Below, in pieces: positions 19,548 to 32,597 of a DNA stretch of 64,000 nucleotides. Every line of letters starts with the position of its first letter. The first letter of the stretch is position 1. The stretch comes from Macquaria australasica (lineage: Eukaryota > Chordata > Actinopteri > Centrarchiformes > Percichthyidae), in assembly GCA_005408345.1 (NCBI GenBank), contig SEMN01000132.1:496001-560000 (forward strand), read 5' to 3'. The notes under the pieces were generated by a model. It saw only the letters and a list, made by a program, of their open reading frames with translations, did no database searches and was not told the origin of the DNA. Position numbers and translations under genes: made by a program.

Positions 19548-22500
19548 TCCAAACAGCTCTGGTATCCTGACACACACACACACACTCCTCACTCCAAAGT
19601 ACAGAACTCTGTTTGCACATGTACACTCACAATTAGTTGCATGTTTATTCAAAGAAAAAACATCCTGACTCTGTCTGATAAAAGCGAATGTGTCAACACC
19701 CACATGCACTGAGAGACTTCCTTTAGATGGCAGGAATGTTTATGTTTATTTGTAAATTAACAAACATTACCAAAATCCTGGATTGTCTTTTCGGAAAAAC
19801 GGGGATCACAGAGAAGTCCCAACGGGTTTACAAAAAGTCTGTCCGTTACTGTGACAACTTTTGGCCTGATTTTCACCTCTGGTCCCAGGGCTGTTTTCAC
19901 GTTCCAGCTCTTAAGCATTAGGTTCAGCTAAGGTTACCAACGTTACCATCTTCTGTAAAGACCATATAATATTTTCAGTGTTCTGCACCGGAAGTTCTTT
20001 ATATCAATACAACGGTAGCCATACACCAAATACATAAATTTAGTTATCACAATTTGATTACATATTTACATATACAGCTCATGCTTGTATCAATGTGAAG
20101 CTTTTCAAAGCATTATAATCACCAATTGCATGTGTTTCTTTATATATTGTATTATGATATTGTATCTAACAACTTTGAAAGAGAATTTTTCAATATTTCT
20201 TTCTTTTTTTCTTTCTTTAAATCTACACTCTATAATATACAAGCAACTATTTGGTTTTGTTTGTAACAATGGTTTTTCTTTCCATTAATTTATTCTTCAT
20301 TATGTGCTGAATATTCTCTGTGGCTGCAGACATTACAGCTGTCCCTTTAAATCTTGATCTTCATTTTGAATTATTGTGATTTGTGCAGCTATTTGAGAGC
20401 TGTTTGAACTGGGCTTGAATTAGTCTGATCATATCATCCTTTGTGGAATGACATAAACCTGAAATAAACTTCTGAAGTTAACTGAAGTCATGCTCTTCAT
20501 GATAAATCCAGCTATGTGCCCAGGCACATAAAAGGAATACGAGTTGATAAAATGCACTTTGGACGTTTCACCACAAGATGGCGTGCATGCACCTCCGTCA
20601 TTCAACATCACACAACAAGACAATAATAGAGATTGGTGACAAGATCATGTACCCCATTATTTATCATTGCAGCACAGAGACAGCTCTCAGTCAGTCAGAG
20701 TTAGAATATATTACCAACAGGGCTGAGGGAAAAATAAATCCACATTTATGTTCAAAGAATGGCCTTATTTGCAAAGTAAATTCAACTATCAGAGGCAGTG
20801 AATCCACAAACGGTGTGTGTACAGTATATCTTGTGTAAGCCGGGGCATAGTTCATTCAAGAGTTTTTCAATAATTTTTGTTTATATTTTACATGTAGCCT
20901 TTATTGAACTGGGTAACACGCAGACAACCAGAAAGTTGGTGTGATTGACAAGACAATAACACATTTAGGTAGTAAATGAAAAAAAAAAAATGTATGTACA
21001 CTTTTATATGTTTACTTCTAGAATAGCTTTTTTTTTTTGGTGGGGGGGGGGGGTATTGATAGTCAATCAATACCCTAGATGATGATGCAGTGGTCGATAT
21101 GCAGTGATATGAAGCTTGTGCTGATTCAGCGTGCCAGCAGAAGATTTAACTCTGGTCTGGCGTATAAGATGCAACCCATCACTGGCTCTTAAATCCCTCC
21201 ACAGGGAGTCCAAAGACTCCTCGAGTGTTGGGAACTATTGACCGGAGGCATTTATATTTCATTGAATCGTTCAGAGGCTGAATAATTCATACTTGAGTAA
21301 TTAACACCGTCTGCTCAATACAAGAGCTTCTCAATCATTTCCATCCAGGATGTACAACAGAGTAAAGTAGTTGAAGTGCGTTCACTCACACTACTATGAT
21401 TTTGGTCTGGAATAACAGAATTTTCACAGAACATTTTCACAGGTATTCCAGCTATAGTCGAAAACATTACCGCATGTACACTCGTTGAGTCATATTTCTA
21501 AATGTAAGTCTGTTACTGAGCTTCGTGGAGAGGCTCTGGGCTTCATAACCCCGATGGCATACTTTCCACATAGTATCTCAGCCTAGTTTAACAGCAGAGG
21601 GGTTGCAGACCATTGACTGGGCTTACAGGAGAAATTACAATGGTTTTTGCTATTAGCACTGAGGTGATGACTTGTGAATTGAGCACACTAACAAGACTGT
21701 GTTAGATGGACGGAGTGGATGCATGGATGGATAGAAGGAAGTAAAATTGTCTGTGACTGACTATTGATTTATGAAGATCTCCCTGACATCTCTGTCTCCT
21801 CTCTCTCCTTGGCAGCACCGCACAGCTGGGGAGTCTGCGTCGGCTCCAATTAGATCAGTCACTACAGTGGGGGATCGAGTCAGGGCCTTCGCAGATAATA
21901 AAAACTCTGATGCTTGGTCAGTGCTATTGATTGCCACTGTGCAATACCTCAGTCGTTTTAACCAGGGACACAGTGTCATTTGCAGAGGGCTTATGTTCTG
22001 CTGTGGTAAAACCTTCTTCTGAGGTTCGTGGATCAGAATGTGTGTAGAGCTCAAACAAGAGCAGCATGATTTGGGAAAATCTGCACGGTGAAATACACAG
22101 TAATAATTTAATTCTTTCTAGTCAATCCTCTGATATTTAAAAGGCACAATCAATGATCTGAACATAAACAAAAAGGATAACCACATTACAAAAAAATCAA
22201 AATTCAACCTTTAAAGTTGATGAGCAGGACTTAATGTGAAAACTAACACTAAAGCAACTAAATCTAAAAAAATTAGATTTTTTTAGATTTAGACAAAACC
22301 TTTTTCATTGCTGGAAAAAGGGTTTGTTACAACAGTCAGGGCTGTATTTTGAATTGTGTGACTACAGCGTGTGAAACATTATATCTATAATATTAAAGTG
22401 TTGGTGAGTTTGTACACTGTGACATTTGAATGATGCAACGTTAAAGATATGAAAAGATCTTGGGGCAACAGGGAAAGAGTTCTGTTTTATTAGATCAGCC

Positions 22501-23027
22501 ATTCCTTCCAGGTTTTATGGTGGGACGACATGAGCTCAGGGCTTCTTCAGGCCATAACATGTAAATGTTAATATTCTCATGTGTGGCTTTATTTATACAC
22601 AGATGCAAGCAAAGAGAAGAAAGCTAATCTCTATATATGCTTGGTGACATGCAAGCGCTCTGTTAGTTTGTGATCACCTTTTTTCCCCTCTGAGCCAGTT
22701 TTGGATGATCACCGGCAGTCTGAGGAGGCCGCTGTCGAGAACATTACAGGAACTGAAGACTGAGCGAGCAGAGTTAGACTCTGGATTCATCGCAGATTGT
22801 GTGTGCTTCTAAAGTGAGTACAGCATTTCATCAGGTGCAGGCAAATGGGATGGTTGTTTTATGTGAAATCCTCAAGAGACACTCTGCAATGTCACCCGCT
22901 GGAAAGAAGCAGAGATTATAGGGGGATGGTGTAATTACATTCACTCAGTATGAAAAAAAAAAAACAAATCTTCAGGAAAAAAATAATAAAAGAATGTAAA
23001 ACAGAAGCTCACACAGAAGAAAGTATG
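19548..23027. other. f9 upstream intergenic sequence
   Basis: No exon, RNA gene or conserved motif was recognised beyond a short (CA)n at 19570-19585 in the f9 promoter or 5'UTR, a T/G-run stretch at 21030-21052, and the perfect hairpin at 22258-22292. A donor-like AAAGTGAGTACAG at about 22812 follows a non-repetitive stretch, but no coding frame supports an exon. Confidence 0.5.
22258..22292. repeat. Perfect 15-bp AT-rich inverted repeat, 5-nt loop
   Basis: CTAAATCTAAAAAAA (22258-22272), loop TTAGA, then TTTTTTTAGATTTAG (22278-22292), exactly complementary. Confidence 0.9.
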
Positions 23028-23878
23028 TTTAAGGGAATAGTTTGACGTACGCCTGTTGGGAAATACGCTTGTTTGCTTTCTTGCTGAAAGTTAGATGAGA
23101 AGTTCGATACCACTCTTGTGCGTGTCCGATAAATATGAAGCTACAGCCAGAAGATGATTAGCTTAGCTTAGCATAAAGACTGGAAACCAGAGGAAACAGC
23201 TAGCCTTTCTCTCTCCACAGGTAAAAAAAAAAAAATCAGACTACCAACATCTCTAAAGTACACAAATTAACACATTATATCTCGTTTGTACCGTATCCGT
23301 ACAAAACCAGAACCAAATTTTTGGTTTTACGGAGGGTTATGTGTTGGGACCATTTCTTAGCTAGGTACGGTGATGACAAGACTACCCAGTCTAGCTTTTC
23401 CCCTCCGTTTCTAATCTTTGTGTTAAGCTACTGTTACGCTTCCAGGCAAGGCAGGAAAGACCCAAATGCAGGACGCAGGAGACAGACAAGCTTTTAACTG
23501 TTTACTGAAGAAAATGTAAGTGCTTTACAAAAAAGGTTCTTTTAGAGCGCGACGTGACAAACCATGGGAATGGCAACGATCTGGCAACAAGACCAGGGAG
23601 ACACTGACAATATATACACAAGAGGTAATGGGGAACAGGTGGAAACAATCGGGGCGGGGCAGACAATCACACAGGCGGGAAACACACAAGGACTGGAAGT
23701 AAAGGAACCTGAAACGAGAGGGAAGGTTAGACTTTTCAAAATAAAACAGACACGCCAGAACAGGAAACAGAAAGATGACAGACATGAACTTAACACAACC
23801 GACGAGACATAACAGCTAAGCTAACCATCACTAAAGCGAATAAGCGTATTCCCCAAAGTGTCGAACTATTCCTTTAAA
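23028..23878. mobile_element. MITE with AAGGAATAGTTYGAC termini, interrupted by another element
   Basis: The left end TTTAAGGGAATAGTTTGAC...TTGGGAAATACGCTT mirrors the right end AAGCGTATTCCCCAAAGTGTCGAACTATTCCTTTAAA. The interior (GAAGTTCGATACCACTCTTG, AATATGAAGCTACAGCCAG, TTAGCTTAGCTTAGCATAAAGACTGGAAAC) is a family I recognise from many teleosts. Excluding the insert, the host copy is about 465 bp. Confidence 0.75.
23431..23815. mobile_element. 385-bp element nested in the 23.0-kb MITE
   Basis: It starts CTGTTACG and ends CATAACAG, a short imperfect inverted repeat, and is flanked by CTA on both sides (23428-23430, 23816-23818). Removing it and one CTA restores the host motif TTAAGCTAAGCTAACC. 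It contains GGCAGGAAAGACCCAAATGC and GGACGCAGGAGACAGACAAG, a widespread teleost repeat. The 60-86 aa open frames in it look incidental. Confidence 0.65.
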
Positions 23879-24274
23879 GCAACACTGATACTTTGGATTT
23901 TTTTTCTCTCAAGTCTCAGGAAGCAGAAGTGTTTCATCTGTCTGAAATCAGTCTATGTTACAGCCATTTTCAGAAGGCAGTTGAACTTTCTTCTTGGTGA
24001 TGTACATCTCATAAAGTATGGCTGACATTATCATTAACATGGTCTGCTTGGTATTTCTGCCTCTGGAGCTGTGGAGTCTGGGTCTGTGGTTGCTGCCGCC
24101 TGCTGCCCCCGTGCTCCTGCTCTGCACCCGCTGATGCTATTGCTGTTGTTGCTGTTGTTATTAGTATTGCTATTATAATGTTGCTCTTAGTGTTGTTTCC
24201 ATTGGTGTTAACATCAATGCCATTACCATATCTATGCTGTATTGTGCTGCTGTGTGTTCTCTTTCCTCCTGCTC

Positions 24275-24545
24275 TCTCTCTCCCGCTCCCCCCTTCCCCC
24301 TTCAACCCAACCGGTCGAGGCAGATGACCGCCCACCTTGAGCCTGGTTCTGCTCGAGGTTTCTACCTGTTAAAAGGGAGTTTTTCCTTGCCACTGTCGCA
24401 TAGTGCTTGCTCATGGTGGGAACTGTTGGGTCTCTGTAAATATAAAGAGTCGGTCTAGACTTGCTCTATTCGAAAAAGTGCCCTGAGATAACTTTGCTAT
24501 GATATGGCGCTATATAAATAAAACTGAACTGAATTGAATTGCTTC
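24275..24545 (+). mobile_element. Common teleost retroposon tail (L2/SINE-like)
   Basis: Contains CCCAACCGGTCGAGGCAGATG, GAGCCTGGTTCTGCTCGAGG, TTTCTACCTGTTAAAAGGGA and GTTTTTCCTTGCCACTGTCG, and ends in GGCGCTATATAAATAAAACTGAACTGAATTG. I recognise this as a high-copy fish retroposon 3' region. Class assignment is from memory. Confidence 0.55.
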
Positions 24546-27500
24546 AGGAGTATCGAAAGCTTGCGCAGGGAGCTATACTGTTCTGGTAAATAATGAGAAA
24601 TGTGATATCTGTTTGATACTGGCAGACTGAATCCACTCTTGTGTTACTTGGTCGTTTCTCACCACACTTCAGTCTTGCGAGCTTGTACAGTAATATCCAC
24701 AGGGAGCTCCTATGATGTGAGCTGTAAAAAGAAGCACTGTGGGCCTCAAAGCGCTGCTCCTCTCCATCACCCCCTCCTCTAGATAAAGTCATTGACATTA
24801 ATGTGATATTTGAGAGAGTCTCGCTCCGTTAATTAGTACAGTCATTTCTGTAATTTCAAAGCCTGATGTTTCACACCCATTCCCCCGCTTGCCCACATGC
24901 ATCCCCCCACCAAGCCAAACACTCTGACATTTTAACAGTTGCCTTGATATTTTGCTGAAGTCGACGGAGAGGTAGTGTTTGGATTTATAGGCTCACAACA
25001 CCAGTCACAGTCCAATAGTCTTCAATAGACTGTTGGATGCATTTCAGATGAAATCCTGCCAGTAAAACCGTAAAAAAAAGAAAGGATATTTAAACACTTG
25101 TATGCATTTGCAGTTGTAGTAGCAGTACATGTAAGCATTATAGCATGGCAATTAAAATGACTTGATGACTTGATTATGATCACTTCCTGCACAAAGTGAA
25201 AGACTTCCACACATCCTTTACTCGAGTATAAGGAGAATTAACTTGATTGATTAATATAAGACTCTAATTTAAAGTAAAACCTACCTCAAATGGCAGTACA
25301 ATGTTGTAATACTGTATTACCGCACTGGTATGGTTCCACATTACACTTATTAAACCAGGTAAGGCTAAGTAGGTCAGTGACCCAGTAATGCTTGGTCTAA
25401 TTAGTTCATAGGTTTAGCTAAATTTGTAAATGCATCATTTATGGGTGCAGGTTTATTTGCCCAAAGCTGTTTTCTTTAAAGTACATGTCACTTAGCCGTG
25501 CTTACTCTTGCTAACAGTAACCCAGAAACACAGCACTATTGTGAATTCTAAGAAACAAGGGCTCAAATCCACTCCTGGTTCTGTGAGCCGTGATGCAGCC
25601 GAGCTGACAGACGCTGCCGGCTCAGGGATGCTCAGCCACCGTTAATGAAAAGTGGAGCTCCCATCCCTCCTGGTCAGAAAATGCCCACGAAGCTCACTGT
25701 TTTGCTGTTGAATGTCAAAAATGAGCTTGCAAAAAGCTACATTGGACAGAGCCAATGAGGTGGAAATGGGTGAATCTTTCATGAGAATAAATCAATTCCA
25801 ACTTTGCACTCTTTTCGTAGTAAGACATGCTTCAGGTTCTAATAACTCATCACCAGAGGTAAATGTCAGCTGCACCAAATACATGTAGATCATCTGTCCC
25901 GCAGCTGAAATATACCCTGACTCTGTGACATGAGAGACATAAAAATGCAATCTGGGGAGTGGCCAAGTCAATTATGTGGTGTGTGTTATAGGGGGACGTG
26001 ACAGAAATACGGCATCATGTCCGACCTTTCGACCCTGACCTCTTTAGTTTTGAAATAACTTGCTGACCCTCTGACCTTTGGAACTGAGGTCAGTGCGTCT
26101 GAGCTCTGTGAGGCTCGGAGATAAATGAGCAGGTGCAACAGTCCTGCAAGTAGTGTGCGATGAAATCCATCATTTTTATGTGCGAGCCTATGGAAACAAA
26201 CATGCAGACAGACATGCACAACACTTGTATGGCCTTTATTTTCATTTTCAGTCCTTGGCGTTTACTATACTGCATTTGCCACTCTGCTATTATTCATTAT
26301 ATTAATTTATGATGACAACGTGTGAATATTTTATTTGCTTTGCTTATTGCCTAACACACATATGATACTGACCTCTCCTGCAAAATCTGCATAATCATCT
26401 CCCTACAGTAACAAATTCCTTAGTATGAACAAATAAATTAAATCCTTTTTTTTATTATTGTTTCCGTGTTCTATATTTACTGAGTAAATCTGCAATTTAG
26501 TCAGTTTATCTACAATTAGTAAAAATGCAATTCTCTGATAAGAATGTGTCACAAGATGTAGTGATTCATGTAACTTTTGGCACATTTTGAGTGTGAGACA
26601 GAAGATTGTTTGTGATTATTCCCTCCTATATTACACAAAAATACAGAGACAAATTCATCAAACACTCCTCGACCTCCAGCTTCTATCTACTGTCATCAGC
26701 ACCGCTCTAACAGGAACCAGCCTGATTACCTTATCAGCCACACTTAGAGCTTGAATCAGGCTAACACCTACAATCAGGGGCAGACAACTAATCCTGCTGC
26801 ACAACAATGGAGCATTAATCACCCTCCAACACAGCACCGCCTGTCCCAGAAAATGATCTTTTAGGACTGATCCCTCCTAGCATCCATACTGCTCCCTCCA
26901 CAAATATATCAGTGAGGGTAATTTTCACTTCATCCAAGTTACAAATCAAGTAGCTCCTTCGCTATTGGTCCAGTGTTAATCTGTCATCCTACGCAACTGA
27001 TTTACAAGTCAGCTCAGTGTACAGATGGGGTTGGTGGCTGTTATCAATGCGATTGGAAATTGATTTTAAATGGACTGCCATGATGAATGTATACTTTCAG
27101 CAAAAGAATTGGGCTGTAACTTGGCTAATGGAAAATATCAAAATTAAGAGCTCTATGTACATCACTGCCTTTAAAGGAAAATATCTGTTTAAAGAAATGT
27201 ATAGCGATTAAAACTGTGACAAAGCCTATATAATACATGGTACTATCAGGGGGTGGACAAAAAAAACATTAACATCTGTAAAATCTGATGCAAAAAGCCT
27301 TTGCAAGCAAAAGCTTAAAAGATTAAAATGTTTGACATTAACATTTTTGTGCATGGATCATAGAGATATTTATTCACTTCTATGATAATTCATTTGTTCA
27401 TTCATTCATTCAACCTTTGAACCATTCTACCATTATTCCATTCATTCTCTTTGCCCACAATACTCCTTGTGCATCATCTCCTTGGCCACTGGAATACTAG

Positions 27501-30500
27501 CAACATGTCAAAAGATCAATCTGTCACAAATTTAAGGGTTTGACTGACACCCAAGTAAAAATGACTAATGCACACTGCAGTATAATTATTCATTTTAAAA
27601 TGAGCCATGTTTGGTCTTCCATGGGCAGTTTAAAGCCTCAAATCTGTTTGAATCACATGCTTACCACATATTGGAAGAAACAACAGCGCCTGGAGTAAAC
27701 CAGTGCAAAGACAGAACATGCCATTGAGCTGTCCTGAGTGGCTGTTTATGGCAGGAATATCATAACTTGCTTAAATACTACCAACAGATATGACAAATAA
27801 CCCATCCAAGCACAAAGTTAACTGCAATCCTCCCACACTGTATGGCAGGCCCAGATGACAAGGGTAGTGTGCACTTGTGTTTTATTACGTTTTATAAATC
27901 CTGGGATCTTAACAGGTTTTTTTTTTGTTGCCAAGAAAAATCTGTCCCACACACATTACCGATCATTGGTCCAAAACACAATTTAAAGCTGATTTTCAAA
28001 ACACCTCATTAAATTAGGAGGATTTACAGATGTAAGGTTGTATGCTACAATAATAACTGAAGTGTATCTGTTAGAGTAGATTTCTATGTAAACCTGTCTA
28101 AATCTTCATGTTTCAAAAAGTCTGTGCGGTAGAAACTTTACATGTAACCCAGAGTAGGTACCATAAAAAGATTAATTACAGTAACATGGCTCTAATACAA
28201 ACATTTTAATAAATGTTTCATAAAACATTGATTCATTATTAAGAAAACATTACGCTACCTACTGTAGCACTGTATATTGGTTAATAACGTAATATGATAA
28301 TCAGTTCTAATCAAGAGGAACTTCTTATCAGCTCATGGTTTACAAATCTTGGAGCTGCAACTACTGAGCTTGTGAGGTTTATGTATTAGCCTGACATTTA
28401 CCATGGGAAATGGCTGTTCAAAATACAAGTAAAACAGATCAGTTTGCTGAGTGTGTGTGCATGTGTATGGCGCAGCGTGAGCTTCAGGTGATTGCATTGC
28501 ATTTTCTAGCAGGAATCCTGCAATCAGCAGACAAACAGAAGTGATTCAGGGTGGCATTGGTGGGCAGCCTGTGACGTGACATCAGAGGTGACAGAGTGTG
28601 AGTCAGGAGTCTGCTTGTGCTGTACCAACCGGCCTGCAGGGCTTTGCTTTAAACAGGCTGGGGGTGAACGTAGCACTGGACTGCGATGCCCTGATGGAAA
28701 GGTCAGAGGGGGCCATGGGCCGTGGACACAGTGGGAACACAACCCACTGACATTTACACTCTCTCACTCTTTTTACCTAATTCCCAACATACATGCACAT
28801 GCCCTGCTGGTGAGTCAGCGCTCTAATGCGTTTCCACACTCTTGTATAACTCATTAGGTGAGGTAAGAAGTCACCAGCACCTTTTGGGGTCTGATGATGA
28901 TATTACTCCGCAAACATCTCTGTTACCTAAAAACACTTAAAATACTAAAAACTACTGAATACTACTTAAAACATTTCGTCACATTTTCAAGCATATATGC
29001 ACAATTTAAAATAAATCAACAATCCCTTCCATTACTGCTTCTTCATGAACTCTGGTAGATTCGCTCAGTCGATATTTTGCCAGCAAAACAGTACACCACT
29101 TAAGGACTTGTGGTACATATTTTCATGACTATTAATTATATCCTGCAAAAACGTCCCAATTCTGCATTGTGTCGTTGTATTTTTGTTGTCTTATGTATTG
29201 GTAATGGGGCTGTTGTAAGTCCATAAATCCTGGCAGATTGCACTGATTAGTTGGTTTATGTTTCTATAATGAGCTAACATATTTGACAGCTTCAGAGTTG
29301 TAATAAAATGTTTTGTGTAATAAAATTTTGTAACAATTTTTTCTAGGCAAACCCACATTCTACATCATCATAAATCTTATGATGAAGCTAATAAGAGACT
29401 TTAAGAGGCACATAACTGGAATTAGGGGGAAAAACTGTTTTTGGCTGGGAACTGAAAGGGTTAATGGTTATTAATCCAGTCCGTATGTGCTTGAAGGTTG
29501 TTCAATTTAACATTCCAGATACATAGTAAAGATTAAAATAGACAGTTTTATCGATTCAGTCAACAATGTTAATAATGTAGCCTCCTGCTAACAGTATGGC
29601 TCATGAAAGACAGTCTCAATTCAGCAGAATAAAAAGATGGAAACTACTGCAGATTCCAAATGTATTTCTATATTTTTTAGTTACAGTATCCTCCTCAGTC
29701 TAATACGTTAGATAGTTGAAAGCCTGGGGGCATCACAATTAGCTTAATTTGAGTTAAATTTGTCTTAATGAGAAAGGAAAAATATAACAGAACTCAGAGT
29801 AAATTCTGTTTTTAAAACTGTAATGATTTGAACGTTTGAGGCAGAGCCACACGTTGAAACAGGCCAAACAGGCCACTTAGTCGTCTCAGGAAGATTTGAG
29901 CATGTGCAAAAAGTTTGAAAGGAGTCCTGTTTCTTCTAAAAATAGCAACCATATAGATCTTGTAACCCTCAACCCGCAGGTTATTTTCCTCTGCTGCCAC
30001 TGAGTACTAACGGACCTGCGGGGCTATGGGATGTGACACAAAGCCTACAAAAATGCGGCTGGGATTGGACCGGGACTTCTGAATGACAGCTGCTATAATT
30101 AATATTCGCAATTCTAATGATTACAGTGACCTTAAAAGTGGATTAAAGGGGCTGAAAACACTTTGGATTTTTGGCTGCAAGTGTCGCTCACTCACCATTT
30201 GAAACTGGACGGTTTAATGCGACTCCAAGTGAAGGATGAGGTGTTACTTTTAAGCTTCATCTTTACAGGTTTTAAAAGGTAAGAACCCCACATACTTTAA
30301 GCTTCAAAATCAAATATATTTCTGAACACCAACATGCTGTACAGAATATCTTTCATTATTAGTAAACAGAGGCGCGAGTGTCAGCTGCAACACTGAAAAA
30401 ATGTTGGATAGCATTTCAGTGAGGCCTCATGAAGGGACAGATCCTGTTTGTTTTGTTATTATAAAACTTTGCTTTAGAGTAAAATTTCTCTGGATAATCA

Positions 30501-31590
30501 CGCCGTAAAAAGTTTTCAAAAGAAAAGACTCCAATGAAAACTGTTCACAGTGAGATCTACGGATAATCCATGGCAAACAGCACATCGTTTTTGGGAAAAC
30601 ATATTTCTGTTGACTGTGAAAGCTCACAAATTCACATCCATTGTACTGGGTTAACGACACTACACACTACACACATCTTGTGGACAGATATCGCAAAACC
30701 TGGGCAACTTTTTGCATGGCTGAATACCACAAGGGGTGAGTAAGAAAATATGATTTTTGTAAGTTGGGTGAACACTTTAAAGAGTGGGCTGATGACAAAA
30801 CAGGATAACTGTTTGTTTCAGGAGGATCTGAAGTGCTGCTTTCCATTACACACCGACTTGAACCTCTCTTAATGTCTGTACTGTGGCCTTTTTTATGTGT
30901 GATTTTTAAGTGTCAACTTTCTGAAACAGGCATAAGTAGATTGTGGCATCATGAAAATCAGTTGATTAACACTGAAAACAAGCTAAATCATGTCACTGTC
31001 ATACAGTTATTTCTATTTATTTCAATTTTTTAGATAAAAGGGGGCACAAATATTATGTTTACAAGATAAAGAGGCTTCTGTTAAGGTGGATATTTCAGTC
31101 TAAACCCTATCTGCTGTCCCACATTGTCATTAGGAAACTTTTCAGCACCTGATTAGTGTGCAGCTCAGAGAACTTTGGGGAAATGTTACACCTGATGCAT
31201 ACCCAATGCAAAACCAAGCTATCATTTTCACAAAGATGAGTTTTTATCTTGTTGCAGTGATGATCTTGGTTTACATAACACTAGTATTAGTCTGTATCAT
31301 GTGCAACAGATATCTTATAAACTTACTTGGCAGCACATGATTGTTGCAGGCTGGGCATTTGGAGATTATAGCCTATTTTGCAGAAATAGTTCGTTTTTAA
31401 TGAGATTCCGGCATGTTTTGCGGTTTAAACTGTCTAATAAATCTATATAAGTGATCCACAAAATTAATTAGTCTATGATTTATATTTTACACTTTTATCC
31501 TCCAGCGTGTTGCAGATGACATCTCGTGCATTTTATAAAGTCAAAGAAAACACATCAGATCATATAAGAAGAAAAATGCGCAGGCTGTAG
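24546..31590. other. Intergenic sequence between f9 and fgf13
   Basis: AT-rich non-coding sequence. I see no exon, RNA gene or microsatellite of note. The stretch about 30130-30790 (GGGGCTGAAAACACTTTGG, CTTACTCACCCC on the reverse strand) resembles an old dispersed repeat. All open frames here are short and unlike any protein. Confidence 0.5.
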
Positions 31591-32180
31591 GCTATGTGAA
31601 TGGGGTGACGCATAGCTCCGCAAAGACAACTGAATGAGAGCAACAGCGAGACGGTGAGCGCCATGCAGCACAGCCTCCTGCTTTAATTCTTCTCCACATC
31701 GCCAACACAGCTCACACATTGACTGCGTTTACGGATGGGAGCTCAATTTCATCTCAGCAGGGATACTGAAGTCAAAAAAACAAATGTCCACGGTGTGAAT
31801 CGGCGCTGTAACGGGGGGCGCGCTCTCAACATTGTGTATCCTGTTGATTCAGCCTGCCGAGCGTTTACAGGAGCACAGCTCGCCAGTAGGAAAAAGCCTC
31901 AGACAAGAAAACCTGGTCGCACACGCTGCACTGGATGGCATTTGTGTGTACATAGGACTGTTCAGTGTTTTGACCTCTATTTTTTCTTTTTCAACGTTGA
32001 TTGAAGACCTCTGGGGGAAAGAAAAACCTGCGCTCCATTTCGCAGCTTTTTGCTCCTCTCCTTTGTCACAGAAGGGCAGGTCGTGATTTTTTTTTTGTAT
32101 GCAACATGACGGGATTCATGGTGGGAGCGTTTCCTTTCATCAATGTGCATTGATGTAGCAGAAAACGTGGAGGAGATAAG
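31525..32180 (+). promoter_or_regulatory. fgf13: Probable fgf13 promoter and first 5'UTR exon
   Basis: The region upstream of the fgf13 coding exon becomes richer in CpG (GACGCATAGCTCCGC, GCGAGACGGTGAGCGCC, AACGGGGGGCGCGC). A TTTATAAAG box sits at 31531-31540, and the segment ends in an AG|GTAGGT-type donor at 32180/32181. A 254-bp intron would join it to the acceptor TTGCAG at 32434. It contains an 89-codon upstream open frame (31735-32004) with no recognisable product. The transcription start is not determined. Confidence 0.4.
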
Positions 32181-32434
32181 GTAGGTTAAAACACTGGAAG
32201 GGCTGAGCAAAGATAGAGAGGCACACCACACTGGCTGATTCCTGGTGTTTATTGAAAACATATGGGCTCTTTGTTGTGTGGCGTGTGAGAGTGGTCAGAG
32301 AGCATCAATACTTAGATGCTTTAATTGATATGCAATTGATAAACACCTTGCTTCCAGAGTAGCTCCCACAGTCCATTGTCTGGTTATATGGCCCAAACGC
32401 TGCTGTTGTGTTACGAATCTTTCTCTCTTTGCAG

Positions 32435-32597
32435 AACCCTTATCTCAGCACCTGGAACCTTTGCTAAGGATTTCATTGAGGACAGCCAGCAATTAAAAGG
32501 ATTGCGATTCTTGTCTAAATCGGGAATTACACATCCAAACTGGGATCTATGAGCGGAAAAGTGGCGAAGCCTAAAGAAGACAAGGATGCTTCCAAGG
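32435..32597 (+). CDS. fgf13: fgf13 exon with V-type start (first coding exon)
   Basis: Acceptor CTCTCTTTGCAG at 32434, 114 nt of 5'UTR, ATG at 32549, then MSGKVAKPKEDKDASK and one base of the next codon before GTAAGA at 32598. Human FGF13 isoform V starts MSGKVTKPKEEKDASK with the same phase-1 exon end, so this is the V exon with two conservative changes. FGF13 is an intracellular FGF-homologous factor that binds voltage-gated sodium channels and microtubules. It has no signal peptide. The V N-terminus sets isoform-specific localisation and channel gating. The core exons lie beyond this window. Confidence 0.9.

Noticed and set aside
22680..22825. Non-coding exon ending in a GTGAGT donor at about 22813
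   Set aside because: A donor-like sequence alone is weak evidence. There is no acceptor, promoter or coding frame to support it.
23520..23812. Overlapping 60-86 codon frames
   Set aside because: They fall inside a nested repeat, on both strands, with no domain.
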